This document shows, piece by piece, positions 44,181 through 53,003 of a stretch of DNA of 64,000 nt; the stretch's first letter is position 1, and every line of letters starts with the position of its first letter. The notes under the pieces are model-generated. The model ran no database searches, was not told where the DNA came from, and was given only the letters and a program-made list of their open reading frames with translations. Source of the DNA: Nocardioides dongkuii (GTDB lineage Bacteria; Actinomycetota; Actinomycetes; Propionibacteriales; Nocardioidaceae); assembly GCF_014127485.1 (NCBI RefSeq), contig NZ_CP059903.1:2480001-2544000 (forward strand), given 5' to 3'. The translations under genes were made by a program, and so were the position numbers.

Positions 44181-45928
44181 GCACCGAGACCCACGTCCCC
44201 GAGCCGCACCTGACCGACGCCGCACCCCGCACGTCCGGCGCGCTGCTGCGCCGTACGCTGCGCCGCCAGCGCCGTCCCCTGGCTGCCTCCGTCGCGCTGG
44301 TGACGGTCTGGCAGGTGGCCGAGCTGCTGGTCCCGGTGCTGATCGGCGTGATCATCGACCGCGCGGTCGTCACCGGTGACGTGGCCCGGATGGCGTGGTG
44401 GGCGGTGGTGCTCGCGGGGCACTTCGTCGTGCTCAGCCTGAGCTACCGGTACGGCGCCCGGATCGGCCTCCGCGCCCTCCAGACCGAGTCGCACGCCCTG
44501 CGCACCGAGGTCTCCGCGCACGTCCTCTCCCCCCGCGGCGCGCGGACCGACCGGCTCCCCGGGGACGTGCTCACGGTCGCGACGACGGACGCCGAGATGG
44601 TCGCCGCCGTGCTCCGACAGGTCAGCTTCACTGCCGCCGCCGTCGTCGGCCTGGTCGTGAGCGCCGTGGTGCTGGCCGCGATCGACCTGGTCCTGGCGCT
44701 GGTCGTGCTGGTGGGCGTGCCCACGGTGCTCGGCGTGACCCAGGCCCTCTCCCCCCGGCTGGCGCGCCGCAGCGAGGTGCGCCAGGAGGCGCTCGGCCGG
44801 GCCACCGGCCTGGCCAGCGACTTCGTCCGCGGCGCCCGGCCGCTCAAGGGGATCGGCGCCGAGGAGGTCGCCCTTGACCGCTACCGCCGGCAGAGCCGGC
44901 AGGCCGCCACCGCCAGCGTGGGCGCCGCGCGCTGGGAAGGCCTGATGCACGGCATGACCAGCGGGCTCAGCGGCGTGTTCCTCGCCGTCGTGGCGCTGGT
45001 GGCCGGCGTCCGCGCCGTCGAGGGGGACCTCGCGATCGGCGAGCTGGTGGCGGTCGTGGGGCTGAGCCAGTTCCTCAGCGAGCCGCTGCGGATGCTCACC
45101 TACCTGATCGCCCAGCTCGCCCAGTCGCGTGCCTCCGCCGGGCGGATCGCCTCCTTCCTCGCCTCCCCTCCCCTGGTGCTCGCGGCGGACACCCCGGCCG
45201 CTGCCCCGGCCGCGCCCTCGCGCGCTCCCCTGGCCCTGGACGCCGTCGGCTTCGGCCCGCTGCGCGACGTCAGCCTCGCCGCCGAGCCCGGCACCCTGAC
45301 CGCCGTGGTCGTCGAGGACCCGACGGAGGCCGCGGCGCTGATGACCCTCCTGCGCGGCGAGGCGGTCCCGGACTCCGGCGCCGTCCTCGTCGGCGGAGTG
45401 GCGCTCACCGCGCAGACCGTCGACCAGGTGCGCTCCGTCCTGCTGGTGGCCGACCACCACGTCGACCTCTTCGAGGGCACCGTGCTCAGCAACATCGACC
45501 CCACGGGCCGCCTCGGCCCCGACGAGCTCCAGCGGGTGCTCGCGGCCTCGGCCGCGGACGAGCTGGTCGCGCAGGCCGCCGCCGGGACGGCGGAGCAGGT
45601 GACGGTCGGCGGGACCACGCTCTCGGGCGGTCAGCGCCAGCGGCTCGGGCTGGCCCGCGCCCTCGCCGCGGACCCGCACGTCCTGGTCCTCCACGACCCG
45701 ACCACCTCGGTCGACACCGTGACCGAGGCCCGGATCGCCGAGGGCCTGCGGGCGCTCCGGCACCCGGACGGTCCCGGCACCCGCAGCACCGTGGTGCTGA
45801 CGAGCAGCCCGGCGCTGCTCGCGCGCGCCGACGTCGTCGTGCACCTGCGGGACGGCCTGGTCCGGGCCCGCGGCACCCACGCCGACCTCGTCCGCGACGA
45901 GGCGTACGCCGCGGCGGTGCTGCGATGA
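44177..45928 (+). CDS. ABC-exporter-fold siderophore transporter subunit with degenerate ATP-binding motifs (IrtA-like)
   Basis: A 583-residue half-transporter: six membrane helices (from PLAASVALVTVWQVAELLVP to GDLAIGELVAVVGLSQFL) and a C-terminal ATPase domain. The expected Walker A lysine is absent; the loop reads GTLTAVVVEDPTEAAALM at about residues 372-389. The Walker B region is VLVLHDPTTSVD instead of LDEPT, and the switch His is replaced (VVLTSSPALLARAD). The signature LSGGQRQRLGLARA is intact. Thus it supplies a signature motif but cannot itself bind and hydrolyse ATP normally. It overlaps the reductase (TTGA) and the partner (ATGA). TTG is taken as the start because of the overlap. 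Confidence 0.85.
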   Translation: MSTETHVPEPHLTDAAPRTSGALLRRTLRRQRRPLAASVALVTVWQVAELLVPVLIGVIIDRAVVTGDVARMAWWAVVLAGHFVVLSLSYRYGARIGLRALQTESHALRTEVSAHVLSPRGARTDRLPGDVLTVATTDAEMVAAVLRQVSFTAAAVVGLVVSAVVLAAIDLVLALVVLVGVPTVLGVTQALSPRLARRSEVRQEALGRATGLASDFVRGARPLKGIGAEEVALDRYRRQSRQAATASVGAARWEGLMHGMTSGLSGVFLAVVALVAGVRAVEGDLAIGELVAVVGLSQFLSEPLRMLTYLIAQLAQSRASAGRIASFLASPPLVLAADTPAAAPAAPSRAPLALDAVGFGPLRDVSLAAEPGTLTAVVVEDPTEAAALMTLLRGEAVPDSGAVLVGGVALTAQTVDQVRSVLLVADHHVDLFEGTVLSNIDPTGRLGPDELQRVLAASAADELVAQAAAGTAEQVTVGGTTLSGGQRQRLGLARALAADPHVLVLHDPTTSVDTVTEARIAEGLRALRHPDGPGTRSTVVLTSSPALLARADVVVHLRDGLVRARGTHADLVRDEAYAAAVLR

Positions 45929-47655
45929 CCCGCCTGCCCGTCTCCACCGCGGCGGAGGCCGCCCGGCTCGCGCGGACCCTGCTGGGCCGCCGCCGCGGAC
46001 CGTTCCTCGCCGCCGCCGCGATGTTCGCCCTGGTCGGCGCCGCCGGCCTGGTCGGACCCTGGCAGCTCGGCCGGATCGTCGACCTCGTGACCCGCGGCGG
46101 CACCGCGTCCGACGTCGCGGTCGCGGCGGCCTGGATCGCGGGGGCCGCCGTCGTGACGGCGGTGGCCACGACCCTGTCGGTCGGGTTCCTGGCCCGGGCC
46201 GCGGAGCCGGCGCTGGCCGAGCTCCGCGAGGACGTGCTCGACCGGGCGCTCCGTCTGGAGACCGAGGAGCTCGAGGCCGCCGGGTCGGGCGACCTCCTGT
46301 CGCGGGTGAGCGACGACGTCCGGGTGCTCGCCGGGTCGCTGACCGACGCGGTGCCGCTGCTGGTCAACTCGGTGGTCACCATCCTCTTCACGGTCGTCGG
46401 CCTGGCGGCGCTGGACTGGCGGCTCGGGCTGGCCGGGCTCGCCGCGGCGCCGTTCTACGTCGCCGCGCTGCGGTGGTACCTGCCCCGCTCCGGCCCCTAC
46501 TACCGGCGCGAGCGGGAGGCGAACGGCGACCGCGCCGAGGCGCTGCTGACCGGCGTGCACGGCAGCCGCACCCTGCGGGCGTACGGTCTGGCCGACGCGC
46601 AGCAGGAGACGGTGGACCGCGCGTCCTGGCGCTCGGCGCGGCTCTCGATCGACGTCTTCGACCTGCTGATGCGGTTCGGCGGCCGGACCAACGCAGCCGA
46701 GGCGGCCGGCCTGCTGCTGGTGCTCACGACCGGGTTCGCCCTGGTCCGCGCCGACGCGGCGTCGATCGGTGCCGTCACGGCTGCGGCCCTGTACTTCCAC
46801 CGGCTCTTCAACCCGGTCGGGGCGGTGCTCTTCCTCTTCGACGAGGTCCAGTCCGCCGGCGCGTCCCTGACCCGGCTCGCCGGCGTCGCGCTGCTCCCCG
46901 CCGGCAGCGCGCAGGGCGGGACGACGCCGCGCGACAGCAGCGTGGCGGTCCTCGACGTACGACACCGGTACGGCGACCTGGTGGCGCTCGCCGGGGTGGA
47001 CCTGGAGATCGCGCCCGGGGAGCGGCTCGCGGTGGTCGGGGCGAGCGGCGCCGGCAAGAGCACCCTGGGGCTGGTGGTCGCCGGCCGGCTCGCGCCCACC
47101 GGCGGATCGGTCTGCGTGGGCGGCGTCGACGTACGAGACGCCGCGGCGGGCGACCGCCCGGTCGTGGCCACGGTCAGCCAGGAGGTCCACGTCTTCGCCG
47201 GGAGCGTCCGCGACAACCTGCTGCTCGCCCGGCCCGACGCCGACGACCAGGCGGTCGTCGCGGCGCTCGCAGCGGTCGGTGCCGCCGACTGGGTGGCCGC
47301 CCTGCCGGACGGCGCGGACACCGAGGTCGGCGCGGGAACCGTGACGCTCTCGCCCGCCCAGGCCCAGCAGCTCGCCCTGGCCCGGGTGCTCCTCGCGGAC
47401 CCGTGGGTCGTCGTCCTCGACGAGGCGACGGCGGAGGCCGGGTCTGCCGGCGCGCGCGACCTCGAGCGCGCCGCCGACGCCGTGACCGCCGGACGTACTG
47501 CCGTCACCATCGCCCACCGCCTGGTCCAGGCGCAGTCCGCGGACCGGGTGCTCGTCCTCGAGCACGGCGTCCCCGTCGAGCTCGGCAGCCACGACGAGCT
47601 GGTCGCCGCCGGCGGGCGCTACGCCCGGCTGTGGGCGGCGTGGTCGAGCGGCTGA
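45925..47655 (+). CDS. ABC-exporter-fold siderophore transporter subunit with intact Walker motifs (IrtB-like)
   Basis: A 576-residue half-transporter with six helices and an ATPase domain. Walker A is VVGASGAGKSTLGLVVAG, Walker B is VVVLDEATAEAG with the catalytic Glu, and the switch His is in VTIAHRLVQAQSADRV. Its signature is degenerate (LSPAQAQQLALARV instead of LSGGQ). It therefore complements the neighbouring subunit exactly: together they form one competent and one degenerate ATP site. It overlaps the preceding gene by four bases. The iron-regulated context suggests siderophore transport, import as in IrtAB or export; direction is inferred. Confidence 0.88.
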   Translation: MTRLPVSTAAEAARLARTLLGRRRGPFLAAAAMFALVGAAGLVGPWQLGRIVDLVTRGGTASDVAVAAAWIAGAAVVTAVATTLSVGFLARAAEPALAELREDVLDRALRLETEELEAAGSGDLLSRVSDDVRVLAGSLTDAVPLLVNSVVTILFTVVGLAALDWRLGLAGLAAAPFYVAALRWYLPRSGPYYRREREANGDRAEALLTGVHGSRTLRAYGLADAQQETVDRASWRSARLSIDVFDLLMRFGGRTNAAEAAGLLLVLTTGFALVRADAASIGAVTAAALYFHRLFNPVGAVLFLFDEVQSAGASLTRLAGVALLPAGSAQGGTTPRDSSVAVLDVRHRYGDLVALAGVDLEIAPGERLAVVGASGAGKSTLGLVVAGRLAPTGGSVCVGGVDVRDAAAGDRPVVATVSQEVHVFAGSVRDNLLLARPDADDQAVVAALAAVGAADWVAALPDGADTEVGAGTVTLSPAQAQQLALARVLLADPWVVVLDEATAEAGSAGARDLERAADAVTAGRTAVTIAHRLVQAQSADRVLVLEHGVPVELGSHDELVAAGGRYARLWAAWSSG

Positions 47656-47675
47656 TCCCCGCCCTCCCCCGGCGC

Positions 47676-47775
47676 GGACGTCATACGACCTGGTCGCGAT
47701 GACCGCCACTTCGCATGACGTCCCGCGGGACGTCATGCGATTCGGTCGCTGTCACCGCCACCACGTATGACGTCC
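47676..47775. repeat. Repeat family B: two 48-bp palindromic units (right cluster)
   Basis: Units at 47676-47723 and 47728-47775, four bases apart, share the GGACGTCATxCGA / ATGACGTCC ends and the central GGTCGC and ACCGCCAC blocks of the left cluster. They lie between the end of the IrtB-like gene and the end of the convergent TPR gene. Confidence 0.9.
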
Positions 47776-47798
47776 CGGGCGGGCGGCGTACGTCGGGC

Positions 47799-48212
47799 TC
47801 AGTCGTCGCGCGTGAGCAGCTGCCGCTCGACGCGGAGCACCGCGAGCTCGTGGTCGAGGTCGCCGCTCATCGCGAACGCCAGCCGCAGGTGCGGCAGCGC
47901 CTCCTCGAGGCGCGTCTGCCGCTCCAGCGCCCGGCCCAGCGCGTGCCGGGCCCAGACGTCGTCGGGCGTCTCCTCGACCAGCGCGCGCAGCTCGTCCTCG
48001 GCCTTCCGCAGCCGCGCCTGGATCAGGTAGGCCCAGGCGCGCAGCGCCCGCAGCCCGGTGTTGCCCGGGTCCTCGGCGAGTGCCGGCTCCAGGACCTCGA
48101 GCGCCTCCACCGGCGCGCGGCGTACCAGCAGGTCGTGGGCGACCCGGTACGCCGACTCGGGGCCGCCCCGGCCCGGGAACACGATCGGCGGCGCGGTGAG
48201 CTCCTTGTCCAT
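47799..48212 (-). CDS. Tetratricopeptide-repeat protein
   Basis: A 137-residue helical protein. Three TPR-like helix pairs are visible: VAHDLLVRRAPVEALEVLEP, NTGLRALRAWAYLIQARLRK and VWARHALGRALERQTRLEEA, the last with the typical W/A/G spacing. Such modules mediate protein contacts; no partner is evident. It is divergent from rnpB and convergent with the siderophore exporter-fold genes. Start taken at the second ATG (DKELTAPPIVFPG), which has a GAGAAG stretch just before it; a start three codons earlier is possible. Confidence 0.75.
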   Translation of the reverse strand: MDKELTAPPIVFPGRGGPESAYRVAHDLLVRRAPVEALEVLEPALAEDPGNTGLRALRAWAYLIQARLRKAEDELRALVEETPDDVWARHALGRALERQTRLEEALPHLRLAFAMSGDLDHELAVLRVERQLLTRDD

Positions 48213-48277
48213 GCTTCTCATGGTGCGTCAACACGCGGCCGAGGCCCAGGATTCCGCGCGGCTGTGCCATCCTGTCC

Positions 48278-48690
48278 GTGCGGATGGGCTGGCCGGGCGA
48301 CCGCGGCGTGCTCCCTCGGGAGCGCGGCGAGGAAGGTCCGGGCTCCACAGGGCACGGTGGTGGGTAACACCCACCCGGGGTGACCCGCGGGACAGTGCCA
48401 CAGAGAACAGACCGCCGGCTCTCCGGAGCCGGTAAGGGTGAAACGGTGGTGCAAGAGACCACCAGCGGCCCGGGCGACCGGGCCGGCTAGGCAAACCCCA
48501 CCGGGAGCAAGGTCAAGAAGTCGAGGTCTCCGGACCGCGATGCGCGCACGTTCGAGGGTGACCCGCCCGAGTGCGCGGGTAGACCGCTGGAGGCGGCCGG
48601 CAACGGTCGTCGTAGATGGATGGTCGCCCCTCGGGACCCCCGCAAGGGACCCGAGGACAGAACCCGGCCTACAGGCCAGCCCGTCCGCAC
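48278..48690 (+). ncRNA. rnpB: RNase P RNA component, bacterial type A
   Basis: The catalytic RNA that matures tRNA 5' ends. Terminal helix P1 pairs GTGCGGATGGGCTGGCC at the 5' end with GGCCAGCCCGTCCGCAC at the 3' end. The conserved 5' core GAGGAAGGTCCGGGCTCC and ACAGGGCA block and the 3' core ACAGAACCCGGCCTACAGG are both present, with GGTAAGGGTGAAACGGTG and AGACCACCAGC of the P10-P12 region. Length is normal. It is transcribed rightward; ends are set by the P1 helix, so the true termini may extend a few bases. Confidence 0.95.
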
Positions 48691-48721
48691 TCTCGGGTCT
48701 GACCTGCATCGGGGCCGCAGG

Positions 48722-48815
48722 GTCCTCGCTGGTCGAGTAGCCGAGCGACAGTCCTCGCTGGTCGAGTAGCCGAGCGAGGAACGAGCGAGGCGTATCGAGA
48801 CCCCCACCGAACCGC
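48722..48815. repeat. Direct repeat and family A variant after rnpB
   Basis: A 27-bp unit (GTCCTCGCTGGTCGAGTAGC and CGAGCGA) occurs twice, at 48722 and 48751, followed by GAGCGAGGCGTATCGAGACC, which resembles an inverted edge of the family A repeats. It lies between rnpB and the convergent regulator gene. Confidence 0.75.
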
Positions 48816-48865
48816 CGACAATGACTGACGTCCCTGTCTCGCCGTTGGCGAGGGCGGGATCTCCG

Positions 48866-48883
48866 GACCCGCCCAGGCGGGTC
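48866..48883. terminator. Hairpin 3' of the response-regulator operon
   Basis: GACCCGCC and GGCGGGTC flank a two-base loop 17 bp beyond the response regulator stop. It is well placed to end the leftward operon and could also stop read-through from rnpB. Confidence 0.5.
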
Positions 48884-48900
48884 ATTGCTCGGCGAAGCGC

Positions 48901-49545
48901 CTAGGGGAGCCCTGCTTCGTACGCGGCGATCACGAGATGGACCCGGTCTCGAGCACCCATCTTCGCGAGGATGCGGCCCACGTGAGTCTTGGCGGTCAGC
49001 GGGCTGAGGACCAGCTCGTCCGCGATCTCCTGGTTGCTTCGGCCCGCGGCGACCAGCCGGAGCACCTCGCGTTCGCGCGCCGTCAGGCTGGCCAGCCGCT
49101 CGGGCGCCGGCGCGTCCGGGCGACTCAGCGCACGGGTGATGACCGCCCTGGTCGCGCCGGGCGACAGCAGCGCCTCGCCCGCCGCGACGGTGCGGATGGC
49201 GGCCAGCAGCGCGTCCGGACGGGTGTCCTTGGGCAGGAATCCGCACGCCCCCGCGCGGAGGCCGCGCAGGACGTTGGTGTCGGTCTCGAACGTGGTCAGG
49301 ATCAGCACCTTGGTGCCGCTCGATCCGTCGGCAGCGAAGATCTGCTGAGTCGCCTCGATGCCGTCGGTGCTCGGCATCCTGATGTCCATCAAGACGACGT
49401 CGGGGCGTAGGTCCCGGGTGAGCGTCACCGCCTCGTCGCCGGTGCCGGCCTCCCCGACGACCTCCATGTCATCAGCGGAGTTGACCAGCAGCGCGAACGC
49501 GCCGCGCACCAGAGCCTGGTCGTCGGCGAGCAGGACCCGGATCAC
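48901..49545 (-). CDS. LuxR-family (NarL/FixJ) response regulator
   Basis: A 214-residue two-domain regulator. The receiver has acidic pocket [15 protein letters not shown], the phosphorylated Asp in [18 protein letters not shown], Thr in LILTTFETD, and Lys in GFLPKDTRP. The C-terminal LuxR helix-turn-helix is [20 protein letters not shown] followed by [19 protein letters not shown]. It overlaps the sensor kinase gene by four bases (GTGA) and ends a leftward operon begun by an MMPL transporter. It probably controls that operon through the 26-bp palindrome at 52891, which is inferred. Confidence 0.93.
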   Translation of the reverse strand: MIRVLLADDQALVRGAFALLVNSADDMEVVGEAGTGDEAVTLTRDLRPDVVLMDIRMPSTDGIEATQQIFAADGSSGTKVLILTTFETDTNVLRGLRAGACGFLPKDTRPDALLAAIRTVAAGEALLSPGATRAVITRALSRPDAPAPERLASLTAREREVLRLVAAGRSNQEIADELVLSPLTAKTHVGRILAKMGARDRVHLVIAAYEAGLP

Positions 49546-50717
49546 GACGGCACCCGCCAGATCTCTGGGAGCGGCAGGCTGGCCCGCACCTCAAATCCTC
49601 CGGACTCGTCGGGCCCGGCGGACAGCTCGCCGCCGACGGCCTGTGCTCGCCCTGTCATCCCGACGATCCCGAAGCCGGCCGGTGTCACGGTCGAGTCCGG
49701 TCGCGCGGGCCCGTGATCGAGGACCGCGATCCGGAGCCGGTGGCCGTCCTGGTCGAGTCGGACGGTCGCGTGCGTGGCCGTCGAGTGTCGGATGACATTG
49801 GTCAGCGACTCCTGGATGATCCGATAGGCCACGACGGACACCGTCGACGGTAACTCGTCCGGGAGCCCGGCAGCCTCCACGTCGACCCGAACATCAGCCG
49901 CCTCGGCCATGTCCACCAGGCGCTGCAGCTCGCCGAGGTGGGGCGCTGGCTCGGTGGGCTCGGCCTCGCCACCGTGCAGGACGTCCAGGATGGCACGCAG
50001 CTCGTGGAGCGTGGCTCGGCTCGTGTCCGACAGGTTGTGCAGCGTGCTGGACAGCTCCCGCAGCGGTGCATCGGCCCGCCTCGGCAGCTGGTCGATCAGG
50101 TGCGCAGCGACGGACGCCTGGACGTTCGCGACCGCGAGGCCGTGTGCCAGGACGTCGTGCAGCTCGGCGGCGATCAGGACCCGCTCCTCGGCGACCCGCC
50201 GCTCGACCTCGCCGGCACGCTCCTGCTCGAGCCGCGCAGTGACGGAGGCCTTCCAGGCCTGATGGAAGCGGACCGCGAGCCCGGCGAAGAAGGCCATGAG
50301 CAGCCAGCCGACGCCGAGGAGAGCATCGCCAGGTGCCCCCGACGCCTCGTCGGCGACGACCGGCACGGTCACCGCACCCACCGCCACCAGGGCGGCGACG
50401 GCCCGCCGCTGTGGCTCGCTGTAGCGCGCCGCCGTGAACGCCGCCACCAGCGAGGCCGGCATCGTGGCCTCATGGGGATAGTCGAGGAGGTGGTACGGCG
50501 TCGACACGGCGAGGACCGCGAGGACGACGGGGATCGGCCAGCGCCGGCGGGCCAGCAACGGCGCCGACATCGCGCCCAGGAGCGCGATCGCCCACAGATC
50601 CACGCGTCGTTCGCCGTCGAAGTCGACCGCCTGGAGCGTGAACGCGACGACGAGGCCGACCACGAACGACCCCGCCGCCAGCAGCCAATCGGCCACTGAC
50701 GGACGGAGCGCCGTCAT
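49542..50717 (-). CDS. Two-component sensor histidine kinase (HisKA_3, NarL-type partner)
   Basis: A 391-residue membrane kinase. About four or five helices occupy residues 1-155 ([53 protein letters not shown]) with no obvious extracellular sensor domain. The dimerisation and phosphotransfer helix carries His in [18 protein letters not shown], and the ATPase lobe has [20 protein letters not shown] and [17 protein letters not shown]. Kinases of this form often sense membrane or envelope stress. It follows the MMPL gene by three bases and overlaps its cognate regulator. Confidence 0.93.
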   Translation of the reverse strand: MTALRPSVADWLLAAGSFVVGLVVAFTLQAVDFDGERRVDLWAIALLGAMSAPLLARRRWPIPVVLAVLAVSTPYHLLDYPHEATMPASLVAAFTAARYSEPQRRAVAALVAVGAVTVPVVADEASGAPGDALLGVGWLLMAFFAGLAVRFHQAWKASVTARLEQERAGEVERRVAEERVLIAAELHDVLAHGLAVANVQASVAAHLIDQLPRRADAPLRELSSTLHNLSDTSRATLHELRAILDVLHGGEAEPTEPAPHLGELQRLVDMAEAADVRVDVEAAGLPDELPSTVSVVAYRIIQESLTNVIRHSTATHATVRLDQDGHRLRIAVLDHGPARPDSTVTPAGFGIVGMTGRAQAVGGELSAGPDESGGFEVRASLPLPEIWRVPS

Positions 50718-50720
50718 CGT

Positions 50721-52835
50721 TCACAGACGGTCATCGACACTGTCCTCACTCGCCCGCGAGAGCTTGCTGGGCCACCAGATCCTCGAACCCAGCGACATCG
50801 TCAGCGCGGGAACCACGATGGACCGCACCAGCAAGGTGTCGATGAGCACGCCGACGGCGACCAGTATCCCAATCTCGACGAGCATGACGAGCGGCAGCGA
50901 GGCGAGCACCGCGAACGTCGCCGCCAGCACGACGCCGGCCGAGGTGATCACGCCACCTGTCACGGCGAGGCCACGCTTCGTGCCCTCGACCGTGCCGTGC
51001 CGGACGGCTTCCTCACGTACCCGGGTCATCAAGAAGATGTTGTAGTCGACACCGAGCGCAACCAGGAAGAGGAACCCGATCAGGGGCACCGACGACTCCA
51101 ACCCGGAGAATCCGAGCACCTGGTCGAACAACAGGTTGCACAGCCCGAGGGCTCCGAAGTACGACACCACGACGGTGGCGACCAGCACCAGCGGAGCCAC
51201 GATCGCCCGCAGCAGCAGCCCGAGGATGGCAAGCACCACCAGCAGGATCAGCGGCATCACCAGGTTGCGGTCGGTCTTGTTGGTCTCGGCCTCGTCAAGC
51301 CTCTCGGCGCTCGGACCGCCGACCAGCGCGGCGTCACCGGCGACCTTGCGCAGGTTCTCCCGCAGCTGCTCGATCGTTGCCGTCTCACCCGCGCTGTCTG
51401 GAGAGTCGACCGGGAGCACGGAGATCTCCACCCAGTCGTCGCTGGCCCGGCCGACCTCGGCTTGGGCGACCCCCGGCGTACTTTCGACGGCGGCCAGGAC
51501 CTCGCGGCTCTGGTCCGGCCGACTCATCACGGTGAGCGGCTGACCGCTCTCGTCGGGATAGCGCGCCTCGATCAGCTTCGCCCCGGTCACCGAGTCCGGT
51601 GTCGAACGGGCGAACTGGTCCAGCTGCGGAAGCGAGCCGCTGGCACCCACGGTGCCCAGCGCGAGACCGCCCAGGATCACCAGCGGAACCGCCCAGCTGA
51701 CGACGCGGCGACGCGCGACCAGCTCGCCGAGTCGAGCCCACCCGGAACGGGGTTGGTGTGCCTCACCCCCGAGCCGCGGAACGAACGGCCAGAAGACCCG
51801 GCGCCCGAGCACCACCAGCAGGGCCGGGAAGAGCGTCAGCATGACCAGCAGTGCCGCCCCGATGCCCGCCGCGCCCACCGGGCCGAGACTGCTGATGCTG
51901 TTGAGATCCGCGGCCAGCAGGCACAACAAGCCGGCGACCACCGTCGCCGCCGAAGCGAGGATGGCCGGGCCAGCGCCACGCAGCGCCGGCAGCATCGCGT
52001 CGATCGGCCGATCGTGTCGGTGCAGCTCCTCGCGGTAGCGAGACACGAGGAGCAAGGCATAGTCGGTGCCCGCGCCGAAGACCAGCACGATCAGCAGCGC
52101 TGAGCTCATGCTCGTGATGGTGAAGTCGAAGATCTGGGTGAGTGCGTAGACGGTGCCCATCGACGTGATCGCCGCGACCCCGACCGAGGCGAGAGGGACC
52201 AGCCACAGCAGCGGACTGCGGTACGTCAGGATCAGCAGGAGCGCCACCACCACGGCAGTAGCGAGCATCAACGTCGCGTCGACGGCGTCGAAGACCTCGT
52301 CCATGTCGGCCCCCAGCGCGGTCGGGCCGGTGGCATAGGCGTTCAGGCCACTCGGCCGGTCGTCGAGGAGGGCACGCGCATCCGCGGTGGCGCCGGCCTC
52401 CTCGGCGACCGCATCACGGTCGAGCGGAAGCGCGTACATCAGGGCCGTGCCGTCGTCGGAGTCGACGATCTCGGGCAGTGCGTCGGGGTCGTTGCCGAAC
52501 CGCTCCGCCAGCTCGGCCTGGCCGCGTTCGACCGCCTCCCGATCGCCCGGTTGGAGGCCGCCCGGCCGTTCGTACACGACCATGAGCAGGCCGTTCTCGC
52601 CGCCGGGCAGGCCGGCCTCGGCCTGGAGCACCTTGGTCGACTGGGCGCTGGCCGGCAGATAGTCGGCCTGCCCATCGCGGGTCACCGAGTCGAGCTTGCC
52701 GGCGAGTGAGTAGCCGCCCACCAGCAGCCCGACCCACACGGCCACCACGAGCCAGGGCAGCAGGGTCTTGGTCCGTGATCTCTTCGGTCTCTGGTCGGCA
52801 CCGGTGTGGTCGGGCGCCTTGAGTTCAGTAGTCAT
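50721..52835 (-). CDS. MMPL/RND-family transporter
   Basis: A 704-residue membrane protein of the RND superfamily, MMPL branch, with a duplicated layout. The first helix is TLLPWLVVAVWVGLLVGGYS, followed by a large outer domain, then five-helix bundles (ATAVVVALLLILTYRSPLLW, SALLIVLVFGAGTDYALLLV, AILASAATVVAGLLCLLAAD). The second half repeats this (VSWAVPLVILGGLALGTVG, VPLIGFLFLVALGVDYNIFL). GTDYALLL and GVDYNIFL hold the acidic residues used for proton coupling. Substrate may be a lipid or a drug. It heads an operon with a two-component system, implying regulated export under membrane stress. Confidence 0.92.
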   Translation of the reverse strand: MTTELKAPDHTGADQRPKRSRTKTLLPWLVVAVWVGLLVGGYSLAGKLDSVTRDGQADYLPASAQSTKVLQAEAGLPGGENGLLMVVYERPGGLQPGDREAVERGQAELAERFGNDPDALPEIVDSDDGTALMYALPLDRDAVAEEAGATADARALLDDRPSGLNAYATGPTALGADMDEVFDAVDATLMLATAVVVALLLILTYRSPLLWLVPLASVGVAAITSMGTVYALTQIFDFTITSMSSALLIVLVFGAGTDYALLLVSRYREELHRHDRPIDAMLPALRGAGPAILASAATVVAGLLCLLAADLNSISSLGPVGAAGIGAALLVMLTLFPALLVVLGRRVFWPFVPRLGGEAHQPRSGWARLGELVARRRVVSWAVPLVILGGLALGTVGASGSLPQLDQFARSTPDSVTGAKLIEARYPDESGQPLTVMSRPDQSREVLAAVESTPGVAQAEVGRASDDWVEISVLPVDSPDSAGETATIEQLRENLRKVAGDAALVGGPSAERLDEAETNKTDRNLVMPLILLVVLAILGLLLRAIVAPLVLVATVVVSYFGALGLCNLLFDQVLGFSGLESSVPLIGFLFLVALGVDYNIFLMTRVREEAVRHGTVEGTKRGLAVTGGVITSAGVVLAATFAVLASLPLVMLVEIGILVAVGVLIDTLLVRSIVVPALTMSLGSRIWWPSKLSRASEDSVDDRL

Positions 52836-52890
52836 GGCGATCACGCTGCCAAGCAGGCGGGGCTGACGCGTCTGGCCACGGCAGACACTT

Positions 52891-52916
52891 CGCCGTACTC
52901 CGCGCGGAGTACGGCG
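52891..52916. promoter_or_regulatory. 26-bp perfect palindrome in the mmpL/yihY divergent region
   Basis: Arms CGCCGTACTCCGC and its exact complement meet without a loop, 56 bp from the MMPL start. LuxR-type response regulators and TetR-type repressors bind such symmetric sites. The response regulator in the same operon is the nearest candidate. Confidence 0.6.
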
Positions 52917-53003
52917 GACGTGGCTGCCCAGGATCGCCTCTGGTGCCGCCCCGCTCATGGCGGTCGTACCTGGGCATCGACACCCGCGCAACCGGAGCGA
53001 ATG

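Noticed and set aside
43380-47655. The exporter-fold pair as a multidrug or lipid exporter
   Set aside because: The overlap with a siderophore-interacting reductase and the shared iron box point to siderophore transport, though this is not proven.
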